From the NCBI GenBank assembly GCA_000507305.1, contig DF239749.1:102230-166229 (forward strand): DNA of 64,000 nucleotides, in the 5' to 3' direction. The position numbers were made by a program, and so were the translations under genes. The notes beneath the pieces are model-generated. The model had not been told where the DNA came from. It ran no database searches and was given only the letters and a program-made list of their open reading frames with translations. Source of the stretch: Breviolum minutum Mf 1.05b.01. Its lineage: Eukaryota > Sar > Dinophyceae > Suessiales > Symbiodiniaceae. How positions within the stretch are numbered: position 1 is the stretch's first letter; every line of letters begins with the position of its first letter. Below are positions 28,501 through 41,900 of the stretch, piece after piece.

Positions 28501-31500
28501 GTACAACTTAGGTCAATCTCGAATTGGAAAACTTTGCGCCGTTGCCTATGTTCTTTTTGTATCAGATCTTTAATACGCTCTTGTAAAAGTTCGTAGATTT
28601 CTTCAACCCAATGTTGGGGAGGCTCTTGCAAGAAACAAATTTGTGATTGCAATTCACATAACACCCACTGGCGAAAGGATGGTTTGAATCCACTGGCTGT
28701 CAAGATAGCATGCCACTCTTTTTGGTGTTGCAGTTTGACAGAATCAGGCATACAAGTGTCATGATATTTTTTGCATCTAATCACATATGCTTGTAAACGT
28801 CTTGCTTGTTTTATCCACGAAGAAATCTTAAGTGTATATGTTTCACCCGGAGGTTCATAAACACCCTGTCTTCCTTTCTTTGGACCCCGACGGGGACGGA
28901 ACATTTTTGGAGCACGAGGTCGAAGTCGACCACAAACATCTTTGGGCAAACTTGTAAGATAGGGATGAGTATCACTTTGTACAGTGCTGTCATGAGTATT
29001 CAAGAAATCATTATGAATATCAACAGCACTACGGTAAGAATCCTCAAATGCCTTACCAATTGCCTCTAAGTTTTTGGTGACAATCTCATGTGAAAGATTC
29101 TGTGACATCGTACTTACCGGTTGAATCATCTGAAAATCAAATGCTTTCTTTTGGCAATGTTGAAACACATCTGACTCCAACACCTCCGAATGGAGAGGTG
29201 TCGGCATTGGCAAAGTCCTGTAAAGAAACATCGACTTTTGGATTTGAAAACTTGCAATCATGGGATCATGATTCGGAAAGAGTTTATCCTGGTTAACTTC
29301 GGCACCTTGAAAGCTGGAAATAAAATGTTTACTGAAAACAATGGAATCATGACAGGTCTTTGAATTACATGTGGGGGGAAGCGGAACACCACGCAACTCA
29401 TGCTGCTCAAAAACTTCTTTAAACCCCATTTCTTGGAAACAATGCCACATCTGCAACTTCTGTGGTCTCATGTTGAAATCACCGGCTATCAGTGTAGGCA
29501 TATCACAGGAGGAAACTATCTGAAGAACCGCCTGCCACAAACTATTATTTTTCACAAAAGCATCGGATGCACTCGGTTGAACCCCATACAAGCACACAAG
29601 ACGCACTGTGAAAGCAGGTAACTGCATGTAACTTACCATGATTCTACATGTCCGGTCCCAATGTTCAGGCAACTTATCTCTTGATGGTCTAAGTGTCACA
29701 CTGGGTCTACCAAGCATGCAAACACCCAAAGACGAACCTCTTTTGGATTCGCTAGCATCTCGACATAAGGTTAATGAAGGGACATCACAACCCCACACAA
29801 AATGCAATCCCTCTTTTTTATATGTTTTTTCATACTGTTGTTTTACCAGTCTTGTCGCACTAGATTCTGAAACAAAGCAAACGTCAAAATCTAATGACTT
29901 GAATTTCGATGCATTATTTGCAAGTGAGGTCGGATTAACGACAGCAACTTTCAACAAACTAATTTCCTTCTTTACTGTCATCACAACAAAGAAGGCTCAA
30001 TCTTTCACTCAGCAATGATCAACGCTTTGCAGGCTGACCCTTTGATGGCGTTCCATTCATTGAGTCATCATCGCTCTCAGGAATTGCCCGCTTCTGTCCT
30101 GACATGGCTGCCAACAACTTATCAAACTTGGCATCTAATTTCTTCTCTTGACTGCCCATCGCACGAACAATAGCAGCTTCCATCGATTGTTCCAAGTTCT
30201 GTTGCACACTACCAAGCTTGGTTTCAACACTTTGGAATCTCTTGTTCACAACATCCTCTTGCTGCTTGATGTGTTCGACAACCTGCTTTTGTTCACCTCG
30301 GATCTCATTCAATGCATCTTCATATTTGGAAAGACGATCTTCTAATGCATGGAACTTCGCATTGGTAGGACCATCAACTGCACGTGCACCGGCAACATTC
30401 GCAACCTTATTCTGATCTGACGCAACAGCCCCAGTGCCTTTGAAATTTGCCCAAGGATCATTTTGAAACACACCATCGACTCCAGTCTTGAGGCCTTCTG
30501 CAAAAGATGCCTTGTTCACAATGGGACGTGGACCAGCAACCAAAGATGTTTTAGATGCCTTGTTGCGATCAGTCTTAACATGCCGGATCAAAATCGAATT
30601 GTCACCCATCATCATATGTTCATGTGGTGGTCCCTGACTTGTTCCAAGCAATGCCGCAGACTTACCCAACATCTTGATGACCCGAACTTCCCAACCAAGA
30701 TTCTTGGCCCATGTCACGATATGTTGAGGTGTGATTCCCAAAGGTAACGGCTCAACTTTGTACAGACGATCAACAGGTAACGAATGCTTCGGAGGATTGG
30801 TCGGATGCACCTCTTTTGCAATCGCCTCAATTTTGTCTGAAACAACTCTCAATGCATAACGGTCTTTTGATCTTGCAATGCCAGAATGACATGTGGCTTT
30901 CTCACAAGCTATCTTGACTTCTACCTTGTCTTTCAACCAAATCATCCCCCAGCCTGGGTGAGAAAGATGTGATTCATTCTTTGGTGTAAAATACACCGCA
31001 CTGACACCACTTACTTGTAAGAATTTCTCAACATCTTTTGCGAAAATCCTCAAGTAGATCACCCCTGGCTCCTTAGCTCCCCCAATATCACAGCCTAGTC
31101 ATACTCATCTAGAGTCATGCTGTTTAAGGGTGGAATTTTGGCTCGTTAAACCCTATTTTGAAAAGCAACACCATCAAAGTCTGTTCGGAACACCCCAACC
31201 AAAAAACTCCCAATAGTGGATACCTAGGTGGTGGCAACTCAAATATTTTTTATTTTCACCCCTACTTGGGGAAGATGCACCCAATTTGACGAGCATATTT
31301 TTCAAATGGGTTCAAACCACCAACTAGTAATAATTTCGATGTATGGTTTGTATTTATATACCTGAATTTACACCTAAACTACCCAAATGTATAGATAAGG
31401 ATTTAGGATGATCAAAATGCATTGTAGCTAAGTATATCAGTATATACCTCCCCGAAGATTAACATTGAGAAATAATGGTTTGGAAATGTTTGGAAGATAA

Positions 31501-32870
31501 TTTTCCTTTTCCACAGGTGTATTATCAGGTGAACCATGTGAATCTTCCGCGGTGTATCATTCAAAAATCTAGAAGGGTATTCAAACGCTGCTCATAGTGC
31601 TGAAGGTATCGTTCATGCAGAAGTCAAGATGCCCTTGGTTGTTCAAGAAGTGGCATGCAATTCTATAAAATGCTTATTTTTACTTCCCCGAAAATAGATA
31701 TATTTAGACAGAACCCATTTTTTTTCCAGCATCTAAGTAAAAACGAGCAACAACTCTTTATAATGCATGTTTAGTAAGTGTCTTAGACCCTCATATCGAC
31801 CTGCAATACTGTTGATGGTTCAGAAATCCCAAAAAACCACCTGGGATGTATAAAACCTTTGTAAATAATGGGATCTCAACTACCAACCTCAACTGATTGT
31901 CTCGCCGGGTTTCCAAACCATCAACCCGTTTCACAACTTTTGATTTTTCCCGAAGAAAACGGGACGTTCGTTTCGACATGATCAGAGGTTTGGGACGTTT
32001 TCGGTGTTGAAACACCTAGAGGTCGATCTAAAATGGTGAGAAAACTCACCAAGAATTTCATTAAGAAACCACTGGGTGAAAAGTAGATCCAAGTTGTTTT
32101 TTTTTTGTTTGCTATGGTTCCAAATGTGATTCCCTAAGGATCCAGGTATCTTCTAAGGAAGGGATTTCCCCTATAATCCTATTCTGGGGATGGGATTGGA
32201 ACCCTCAATCCTATTCTAGGGAGGTGTCTGGATTCTTAGGGATTGATTTATTTTGTTGAATTGCAATCTTTATGTGTTGGATACTACCCTGCTGCAGTCT
32301 GAAAAAGAAATGGAAGTCGCTACTGTACGTTCTAATAGGGAATTCATTTGCAAATGGTGAATGTTCCTTCCAGTCATGTTGAATTATCAGATGTACCCTT
32401 TGTGGAACCAACAGCTCGCACCTGAAAAAAGGCCCAAAACCAAAACGAAATTTGTCTTCCAACCATAACTTGTTAGGTGCAAGTTGTTAGTTTCAGGGAG
32501 GATATCTGGGATTCTTTGACTAAACAAAAAAATCTTGATGATTTCACATTCCACAAGATCAGCTACCCAAGTTTTCCCCAAAATCCTGATGTCGTTTAAA
32601 TGTCCGTCTTGTTTGTAGCGTTTCTTAGGAAACCTGTGTGAAATATATGGAGCGCATGGCGAAGATCAATTGCGGGTTGGAAATGGAGTTGGGTATTACA
32701 GGCACCTTGACATTTGCTTGGATATGTTTAGTTTTGTTTGTTTGTTTGGTTGGTTGTTTGTTTGGTTGGTTGGTTGGTCGGTTGGTTGTTTGTTTGGTTG
32801 GTTGGTTGGTTGGTTGTTGTTGTTGTCGTCCTGTTGTTCTTATTTTTTGTTTTTGTTGTTGTTGCTGTTC

Positions 32871-32904
<34 letters not shown>

Positions 32905-35900
32905 CGTCTCAGTCCCATGGGTATGGTTGTAAGGTTTGTTTATCCGCAGTTGTTTTTTTCAAATTCAGTATGTGGTTGCCTTTGAAATCCATAACAGAGT
33001 GAACGATTTTGAATCATGTTGGACATTATCATAGCTGTTGAAGGTCCACCCCAGAAGATTACCATGAGCAATAAGTTTAGAGAAAACCTGGCTGCTTAGT
33101 GTATATAGGGGATTGTACTACTCAGTTATATAGGGATTATAATGCAATTTTTTAGGATCCCTATTAACCCGCCAGTCAAAGTAGTAGGGTTTTTTCATGG
33201 CTCGCATGGAACCTGATCATACATCCTTGGCAAAGGAAAATCATCTTCCAAACCATCATTATATGTTATAATCTTCCGAATTGTACCCCTAGTTCTCCCC
33301 CCCAAATGCCCCGGGCCCCTTCCCACTTTGTTTAATAGTCCGGCTTTTTAGAAAATTCTTCACCCAACCTGCCAAGGATCTGAGGGTATTTTTCCATAAA
33401 TTGAGGAATGTACAGTAATAATCCTGGTGGGGCACTGGCGTCCTGGGAGAAGGCCACGCCCAGCCTATACATGGGGAAATGATCAAATGGGTTGGTTCCA
33501 CCACCAACTTGAAATTTATTTCGTTTCCTTCCATGTGCAGACCTGCCCTGGAAGCTGTCCATCCTATTGGAGAAAAACCATAAAAAAATGAGACAGGCTA
33601 TACATTGCATATATAACAATGAATGCCGTTTTTGCAGTGCCGGGGATGGTCATATAAACTCCCATTATGTCCATATTAGTAGGGGATGGTCATCATCCCG
33701 ATAATTAGGGTTTATATACCCATTATAAGGATTTCCTATTAAAGGTGGGATGACCCCAATATAGGGAGTTTAGACCCATGGCACATAGTAATCAAATTTC
33801 GTATGATATCATAAGTCCCAAAAGCAGCCCAGGGCCTTTGTGCGAAATCCAATACTGCTAGTAGATACCATGAACCCCCAAAACCTATATTCCTAGAGGT
33901 TCTTTAATGGTAAATAACCTGGTTTTAGGTGGCCAAAACCTGTATTTTTCATGGTTTTGGGGGCTCATGATATGTTCCTAATCTTAATGCAGATTATTTT
34001 TTCCATCCATGTTGACGACGTTGAACTTGCAGACAAATAAAAATGCAAAATAGCAAAGAAAACTTGGCCTGCTATCCCATGGGATCAATGTATGATATAT
34101 GGTTACCTATGTTTACCGTGTATATATATATACATTATTTTTTAAGATATTTTGCAACATGTAGGTATACGTAGACCATACAAATTGTGTGTTTTGGCTA
34201 TGGAGCCAAAAAACCCGCCGAAAAAGGTGGTGAAGAGGATGGCGTGAACAACGAAGATGCTAACCCAGAGGATCTCTATTCCAAGCCTGAGGACGGATCG
34301 GATAGGGAATTTCTGCAGTGGCACCCCCGGGCACCATGTTGCTTCCCATACCTCAAGGGATTGTGAAAATGAGAGTGGTATGGGTGTAGTGTGGGACTGG
34401 GGGATTGGTTTCAGGGGAGTTTTGATGAGTGGTGATGTTTGTTGGGATGTGTTTTTTGTGGGTCTGCAGGTGATTTTGTAATGCATCCTACCTGGTTGAT
34501 ACACAGATTCCACCAGAAAAACTGCTGCAGCTTTTAGCCAATCCTCGTCTCCCATGAGATTTCTTGCTGAACTTCTGAAGTTGCAGAGTTATACTCCCAG
34601 GAATCATTTTTCATTAGCCATTTAAAAGGGGAGATTCAAACAATACAAATCTGGTTGGTGACTTTGAGGGATTTCACCTTCAAGAGTTAAACAAATTCCG
34701 GCGCCCGAAAAAAACGCCCAAGATTCCTGGGGGTGTTTGTTGGGGATTCTCGTGATTTCTGAAAGGCACGTCAACAAAACTGAATCTTTTGAAATCGCTC
34801 ACAGCTGGAACAATACAAGTCATGGCTAGTTTTCTTGTTTCTTCTGTAGCTGAAGGTGCCCGTTTGTTTTTCCTCTCCGAACCTACCAGGAGGATTTAAG
34901 ATATGTTCATATCACTTTGAGCCAAATTTGCATGTGATTCGTGGATCTGTTTCCCACTTTTGATATACAGTTGTGCACGGGTTAATTTATAGGTTGTTTA
35001 TCCCATTCTTGAAAAGGTGAATGTTGCAGGATGATTGTTAACCACCCTGAGACTCCAGGATTCCGCAGGTGCATGTTTCTTGTGTCGTTCGCCTTCTCCC
35101 ACTTGAGGAGATTTATCAAGTCTACAATGCCTTGAGCCAAATTCCCAACGGTTTCTTGTGCATTCTCAATGGTTCTCATCCCTAGGGGTCCAATCAACTT
35201 CTGAGAATGGTAATGGCCTTGCTGAGGAGGTGATTATACACCCCAATCATCATCTGACAAGGTGATTGGATCCCTAGGGCATTAATGTTGTGACCATGTT
35301 CAGCCCTAATTTGTTTCTTTGTGCATGTGTTTCTCTTTTGTTTTGCACGTGGTTTTTAGCCGTTTTTGTTCGGACAAACCACCTATATCACGACTATGGT
35401 CTGGCCTACGAATTAGCTTTGCTTTCAATTGTCAATAGCAAAATTAGCCTTCAAAACATCTAAAACTTATTCCCTGTCCAGTTTGGAAATGCAACAGCAA
35501 AAATCGGATGCTGATGTTAAATACCCTTCCAAAAGCTAGCTTAGCCCCTTGAAAATACGCCTCCCCAAAAAAAGGAAACCACCTTCCCAACCATCAATTG
35601 GTTCTTAGCATTCAGAAAAGTGTATTCCCTGAACGTCCAATCGACCAAACAAAGTGCTTAGTCTTTGGCATGAGGAGCAAAGATTCCCTCTCCCACCATG
35701 AGGCAAAGTTTGGTCGACTTGGACTTCCTAGATATGTATAATCATAATGATATTAATGATTGTGTTACATTAAACATGCAACAACAAGAACCCATAGCTA
35801 TCCACGTATGATATATTTATATAGGTAAATATACCAGTCCCATGGATCCTATGGGGAATTGTTAGCCCAAATAATTTTCTGCCATATGTTTGATGACAAT

Positions 35901-38900
35901 AATCAAGGTTTCTTCACCATTGCAGCAGCCTTTGGTAATGTTCATGGAGTTTATCAACCTGGCAATGTGAAGTTGGAACCGAACATTTTGGACAAGGCAT
36001 CGTCGTTTGTGTTGGAACCCATCGTGGATGTTGTACAACGGAAAATCTTAGGTAGTGAACAAAAGACAACGGGAGAAGTCTGTGTGTGATTTCTTTTTCT
36101 TCACAAGGGCGGGTTTCCAGATGGTTCCAGACTTAATAGATTTATAAAGCAAGATTATTAAGAGATACACATGTTGAAAAACAACCTGTTGGACTGTATC
36201 GAGGCCCTTGCTAAGTCGGAGGAATGGTTAGCCTATCAACCCAAAGATATGATATGGTGATCCACATATTGCACCCATGGCTGACCATGCAAAATAATGC
36301 TATGTCAAACATGTACAAAGTCCTAGTAGTGGCTACTGGGAATTGTTGTCCCACCCTGGGTACGGTCTAGTCATCACCTGTTTTGACCAAGGTTTCAATG
36401 CTTACAATGAACACATGCCTAGTGGTTTGGTGGTGACACCCCACAACTTTGGATCACCCGTGCAAACGCAGATTTCCAAGAAACATGTTGGTTGGTAGTG
36501 AAGACTTGTGGAATCTAAATATGCTTGGATTTGTTTTGTTGGTGATTTTTACTGATTGTACCATGGTAAATCACCATGTTTAACAACCAAATACAGAATA
36601 TGATTTATTTTTCCAACGACCAAACAAGCAATTCTAAGCATGCTATTTTTTCCAGGGTTCAAGCATCCTTGTCCTGGTGGTATGATTCAAGTTGCTCCAT
36701 TTGCAACTTGTAAATTCGCAATCTAGCTTTGATAGTGGAATCCATGGGAACCCACAACCTACAGTGTGTTTTTTTTAATAACCCATGTTTTGAGGGCTTA
36801 AAACATTTATTGTTTTTGGTTTTTGTTTTTGTGATATTAATGAAATTCTAGCTAGTGCTGACCAATGAAGATCCAGAATAGATATTTAAACAAGTGTATC
36901 ATATATTTAGAGAGAGCGAGAGAAGTAGTGGTTTCAACATATTTGTTATGCTTAGCGGTTAGCTGCCTTTCAAAACATCGGAAATGATCCAATTTGACCA
37001 CCACACATATTTTTAAAAAGGGGCGTGAAATTCAAAGACCACCTATAGTATTAATATACCCTGCAAGTCAAAGACCTTTCAATGAATAGTCCCCTGGAAA
37101 TGTTGATGACAACCCCCTACAATTTTCTACCTGGCAATTCTGCTGGTGACCTTTTTTGGGATGGTGAAAACGTGACCCTTCAAAAGGGTTTTTTCCGTGA
37201 CCTCCAACGATCGGGGATGAAAAGGTCACGGCTTGAATCACCTGGATATTTACTTTGCATCCAACTTTGATTACCCCCACACTTTGTTGGATAATAGTCC
37301 CCTGGAATTGTTGTTTGATAACCTCCTACTATTTTCATCCATTTTCTAGGTGTCGTTTGTTTTTATTGCCGGAACATACGTCAACCCAAACCATAGTCCA
37401 AAAGTTCCGGAGGGTCAACTCTGGACTCCGCTATGGACTCCGCTAAGATGATGCACCCCGGCCCTAGGCTTCCAAACACCAAACGTTAGGAGGTATGACG
37501 GGGGGACCCCCAAAACATACCATCCTAAAACATCAAACCCTCAGGAGGTATGACTGGAAGACTTAGGAGGCACTTCATTATTTATCCTATAGACTCAACC
37601 CCCATTTCATCCACCTCATCTTGAACTGAAAGGCTCAAAAGTACATCAGCGAGAAAGTAGGCGCAGCTGAAGGAAGCAAGCCTGTGAGCTTTGTTTTCCA
37701 CGGTGGCAGCGGTTCAGATCTCAAGGACGACCCGACCTTGAAGTTGCGAAAAAGGGGGGGGGTTATTGGGGAAGTTGGTGTTCAACCTATTTGTGGGACT
37801 TGCCACCAGATCTTAAAGGGATTCTAGATATTGATATAACTATGTTCCATTTACTACCTATAGTTACTGAATAAGATGGACATGCCCTCATGTGTTGAAC
37901 TGTTGAACTTAGCGCAGGATATCAGGGAGGCAGTTGATTATGGAGTTGTGAAGATGAACATCGACACCGACACCCAGTGGTTTCTGGATTGCAAGGGTGA
38001 GCAGTGAACAAAAATTGGCACCTGGTTGGTTGGGTCTTATGTATGAATATTTACTTAATATATATATATGTATATTAATTATCTATACATTTTATACTAA
38101 TTACATATATAATTGATGTATTCGTGGTGATTTGTACTCGGATTGTACTACTGCAGTTGTTTTTCAGGACTACACTTTGGCCATAAGGTTCCCTTCAGGA
38201 AGTTTAACTGTTTCTTTTTCAAGGCTTGAGCCCTTGAAAAGATGGCATCCCAAGAGGAAACTCATCTGAACCAACCCCAGTGTTTCAGGTGCATTTCAGG
38301 TGCTACGGTTGATGGCCAAAATCCTGCACCAGTTGATAAGCAGGTTATCCCATTATTTATAGGGTTTTAAGCATCCCAGGTGGTGCAGGATTTTGTCCAT
38401 CAACAGTATGATAGTCTTTAGGGAGGATATTTTGTTGGAACTTCTGTGTTTTCTGTTTTTGTTTGCCTTTGATTGGACAAAGAAACCACGTTGGATAAAA
38501 CTAACACTTCTGACAAAAGTGGGTAATACAAGTTTTGCAACATGTGTTGTTCAAGCGGTGGTTGTGCAGCTATGCAGCATATGCACACGTCTTTGTCAAG
38601 TGGTCTTTAAAACCACCCTGGATAGGACTACTTTGAAAAAACCTGGGTAAAACCATGTTTATTCACATGTGTTTATGAAGTTTAAAGTGGTTACTATAGT
38701 TTTTGTTTAAGGTTGGTGGTTTTGTATTCAAAAATCCAGCTTGAAAGGGATGAATTGTTGGATATATTCCATCTTGAAAGTGGTTCAATTTTGGGTTGAG
38801 CCATCTAAGTTTAAAATGCTATACTTACGTTATGTTTTTCAACCGGTTGAGCCACCAAAGCAGGTTACCTCCCCAGAAAACGAACGACTCTAAGCTGAAA

Positions 38901-41900
38901 ATGAGGTTAAAAAGCAGTTGTGTGGCGATGTAACATTCCTCCTGAACCATTGGCTGATGTTTCCCCAGATGCTCCATGGGATTGGTATATTTACCTACAT
39001 TTACCATAGGTTTAAGCCAAATGTAGGTGGATAATACCAGAGTCCCATGGATCATTTTTTGGGTTTCTGGTTGGCAGGTCATATTGGAGCGGCATTCGCG
39101 ACTTCGAGAAAAAATATCATGACTATCTGCAGATGCTTTGCGCAAAGTTTAGGTTTTGGGTCTGGCTGAGTCCAGCTGGGTTTTCGGATGCCAGCGATGA
39201 GAGTACGGGCCATTAGGGCATCAGAAACTAGTCTGGGGCATCTAGTACCCATTGGATCCATGTATGGTATATTTCCCTACATGAAAACCATAAAAATCAA
39301 CCATTCATGTAGGTAAATATACCATTCCCATGGATGGTATGGGGTATGAATGAAAATGTATGAACAATTTGGATAGAAATGGAATAAATATATCCCCACG
39401 ACTTTGCAAAAGTAAGGCTTCACCCTTACTTGGGTAGGGATATGTTTCATCGTTTTTTCTATGGAAAGCCTTCAAAACTTTTTGCTTGGATTTGTTCAAG
39501 GCGATGTTTTACTTTCTACCATCGTAAATCACCATGGTTCACCACCATTTGGGGAATGTATATTTTTCCAACTACCGGAAGCAAATCTGTTTTTTTTTGT
39601 GCGGATTCTGTCGTGTACATTTTGAAGTTCAAAAGTTGAAAATGATCTACTGGCCCATGCATGTCAAAAATAATTGTTTTTTTCATGTTTAAGTTTTTTT
39701 TAACTTCAAAATAAACATGACAGGTTTGTTGGAACCTGGAAAGCCAAGTGCCCTATTTTCAAGGCAATAGTTGCTGGTTTTAGGGGTAAAGTTGCCTTAA
39801 GAAATTAGACACTTGGCGTTCCAGGAAGTTGTTTTTCTTCTTGGAAGGTCGGTGTTCAATATTATTTTTTTTCGTCCAAGCCCTGGAATAACCTGAGACT
39901 TCCAGGTCCCGCGAAACGGGACCCAATTCATATCTATTAATTGCTTTTAAGAAAACATATACATATATACCTACGAACTCCTATGGTCTGAAATTTTAGT
40001 CTGAACTGGAAAATCCGACTTTTCCAGTTCTCAGCTGAAATTTCAGACTGCAGGCGAGATTTCAAATTCGGGCGAGAATTCGAAACAATTAGAAATCATC
40101 AAAAGAAAACCTCGGGCGAGATTTTTTGCCCCGGGCGAAAATTTGCAATTCGGTCCATTTTCAAGACTGAACTCATTCGGACCAAAATTGTAGACTGAGG
40201 ATTCCCTAGGTATGTATAATATATATAAATGAAATATGCAGATATATTACACACGAACAATAGACATGCATGTTAAACTCAGTTAAACCATGTGAGGTTT
40301 CAATCTACACAATATTATGAATTTTTTTGTATGCTCATCACAGAATCACATGCAATAATATCATACAAGATGTGTTACACTCCGGTAATCTAACATAGCA
40401 ATGGAAAATCCACCATTTGAAGATGTATTTCTTATTCAAGATGGGGATTTTCCATTGCTATGTTTGTTTACCGGAGGGTAAGGTGTTTTATTTTGTTCAT
40501 TTTTGTGTTTTTCCCAGTTCGCATGGATGGATTTTCGATGACTTCGCTGTTCTCGTTGCACAGTGTGCACCCTGAGGGGCCAAATTGGTAATCCGGAGGG
40601 CGAAGAGAAACCGAACAAGAAATACTATGATCCGCGTGCATGCATTCGCTCGGCAGAAGAATCCACAGTGAAACGTCCCTTGGATTTTTTGTTTGGTGAA
40701 AACGTCTACTGTAGTATTCCGTTGAAGTTGAACATGGCGGAAAAGGAGATGAACCGAACTTGGAAACTGGTAATCGTAGGGGGTTGGCTCGTGACGACTT
40801 TTTGGGAGGTCCAAGTTTTTTTTGTAAAGTGAATGATGTATTGAATGCCATGTGAGCCGCAAAAAAAATCCACCTGTTCAATCCTGTTCATATATGCTGG
40901 ATCGTGGTCGTTGGCATATGGTGACGGCCTAAGCACAACTCGGAATTATGCATTCGACTTCAGCAATGCATCTCTTTTCTCCTGCGTAAGCCTTCCGCCA
41001 CAGTTGTGTAAGCAGAGCATCTTCCATTAAAGAAATAGCATAAAATGTCCAACTCATACCCCTACCAAATGCTGTTCCATATGATAATATAGTACTCATA
41101 CATATACAGAAAGCAAGCTATATTGGCATAGAAATTCATGAATATTTTTTTGTAGCGCCACTCACGTCATGGAATTATCTCTGCGAATTTGATAAAGACA
41201 GTGCCCCAACGCTCTCAGCAATCATGTTTGGTGACACTTCACAACTTGTCCTGACTTCAAGTTGGTGAATGTGGACTGAAACATTTCCAGAGAGCACCAT
41301 TGAAGGCTCATGATTTATATTGTCTAGTTACAGTTTAATTTGGGTAAACAAAGGTCATACCACATTAGATATCATTGAGTCATGATGTTTTTTTTTTCCG
41401 GAATTGTTGCCGTTGCAATTGAGCGCGTAGTCCTTTTTGTTAAAGGTTCACTATGCTTTAACTCCTGAAAGTAATATCGATATAATCAAGTTGTACAAGG
41501 CGTTTTTTTCAACGCTTCACGCTTCGTCAAAAAGGATGATGCCGATGACATCCAACCAATGAAAAGGTGACAACTGTGAAATTTGATCCGGTCAGTTGCT
41601 TACCTGGCAATTCTGCCGGTGACCTTTTTGGGAATGGTTAAGTCTTTACGTGACCCCAAATCAAAGGTTCCTTAAGGTGACCTCCAACTGAGGGATTCTT
41701 CAAGGTCACGGCGACTGAATCACCTGGTATGACATATACACTGACTTCAAATTGAGATGACTTTTTTCACATCTTGGGGACTTCTTGGGTTGACTACCAC
41801 TATCATGGAAATCTAAGGGGTACTCCCCCCCTGATGCCATCCAACCCCAAGCAATAAGGCACTAAAAAGCCCTTAAGGAACAATATGGTGGTTAATAATC

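Larger units (their letters stand above)
24568..31054 (-). mobile_element. LINE-type non-LTR retrotransposon, two ORFs, antisense in aldolase intron 10
   Basis: This 6.5-kb insertion is bounded by a perfect 16-bp direct repeat (24552-24567 and 31055-31070). It encodes an ORF1 with a coiled coil and an ORF2 with endonuclease, reverse transcriptase and RNase H. Both ORFs are free of stops, so the insertion is recent or selected. ORF1 runs out at the 5' boundary, so the copy looks 5' truncated. There is about 210 nt of 3' UTR and no poly(A) tail. The layout resembles LINEs described from Symbiodiniaceae. Confidence 0.93.

Noticed and set aside
31130..31150. TTTTGGCTC as a relic spliced leader
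   Set aside because: Only nine bases agree and no processed gene follows.
32670..33002. Long hydrophobic or poly-Gln frames around 32.7-33.0 kb
   Set aside because: They are translations of the GTTT/GTT microsatellite in several frames. Only 32630-32701 is supported as aldolase coding.
35128..35150. CTTGAGCCAAATTCCCAACGG as a reverse spliced-leader relic
   Set aside because: The first 11 bases match the complement of the dinoflagellate leader as I recall it, but it is aldolase exon 13 coding sequence and the rest mismatches.
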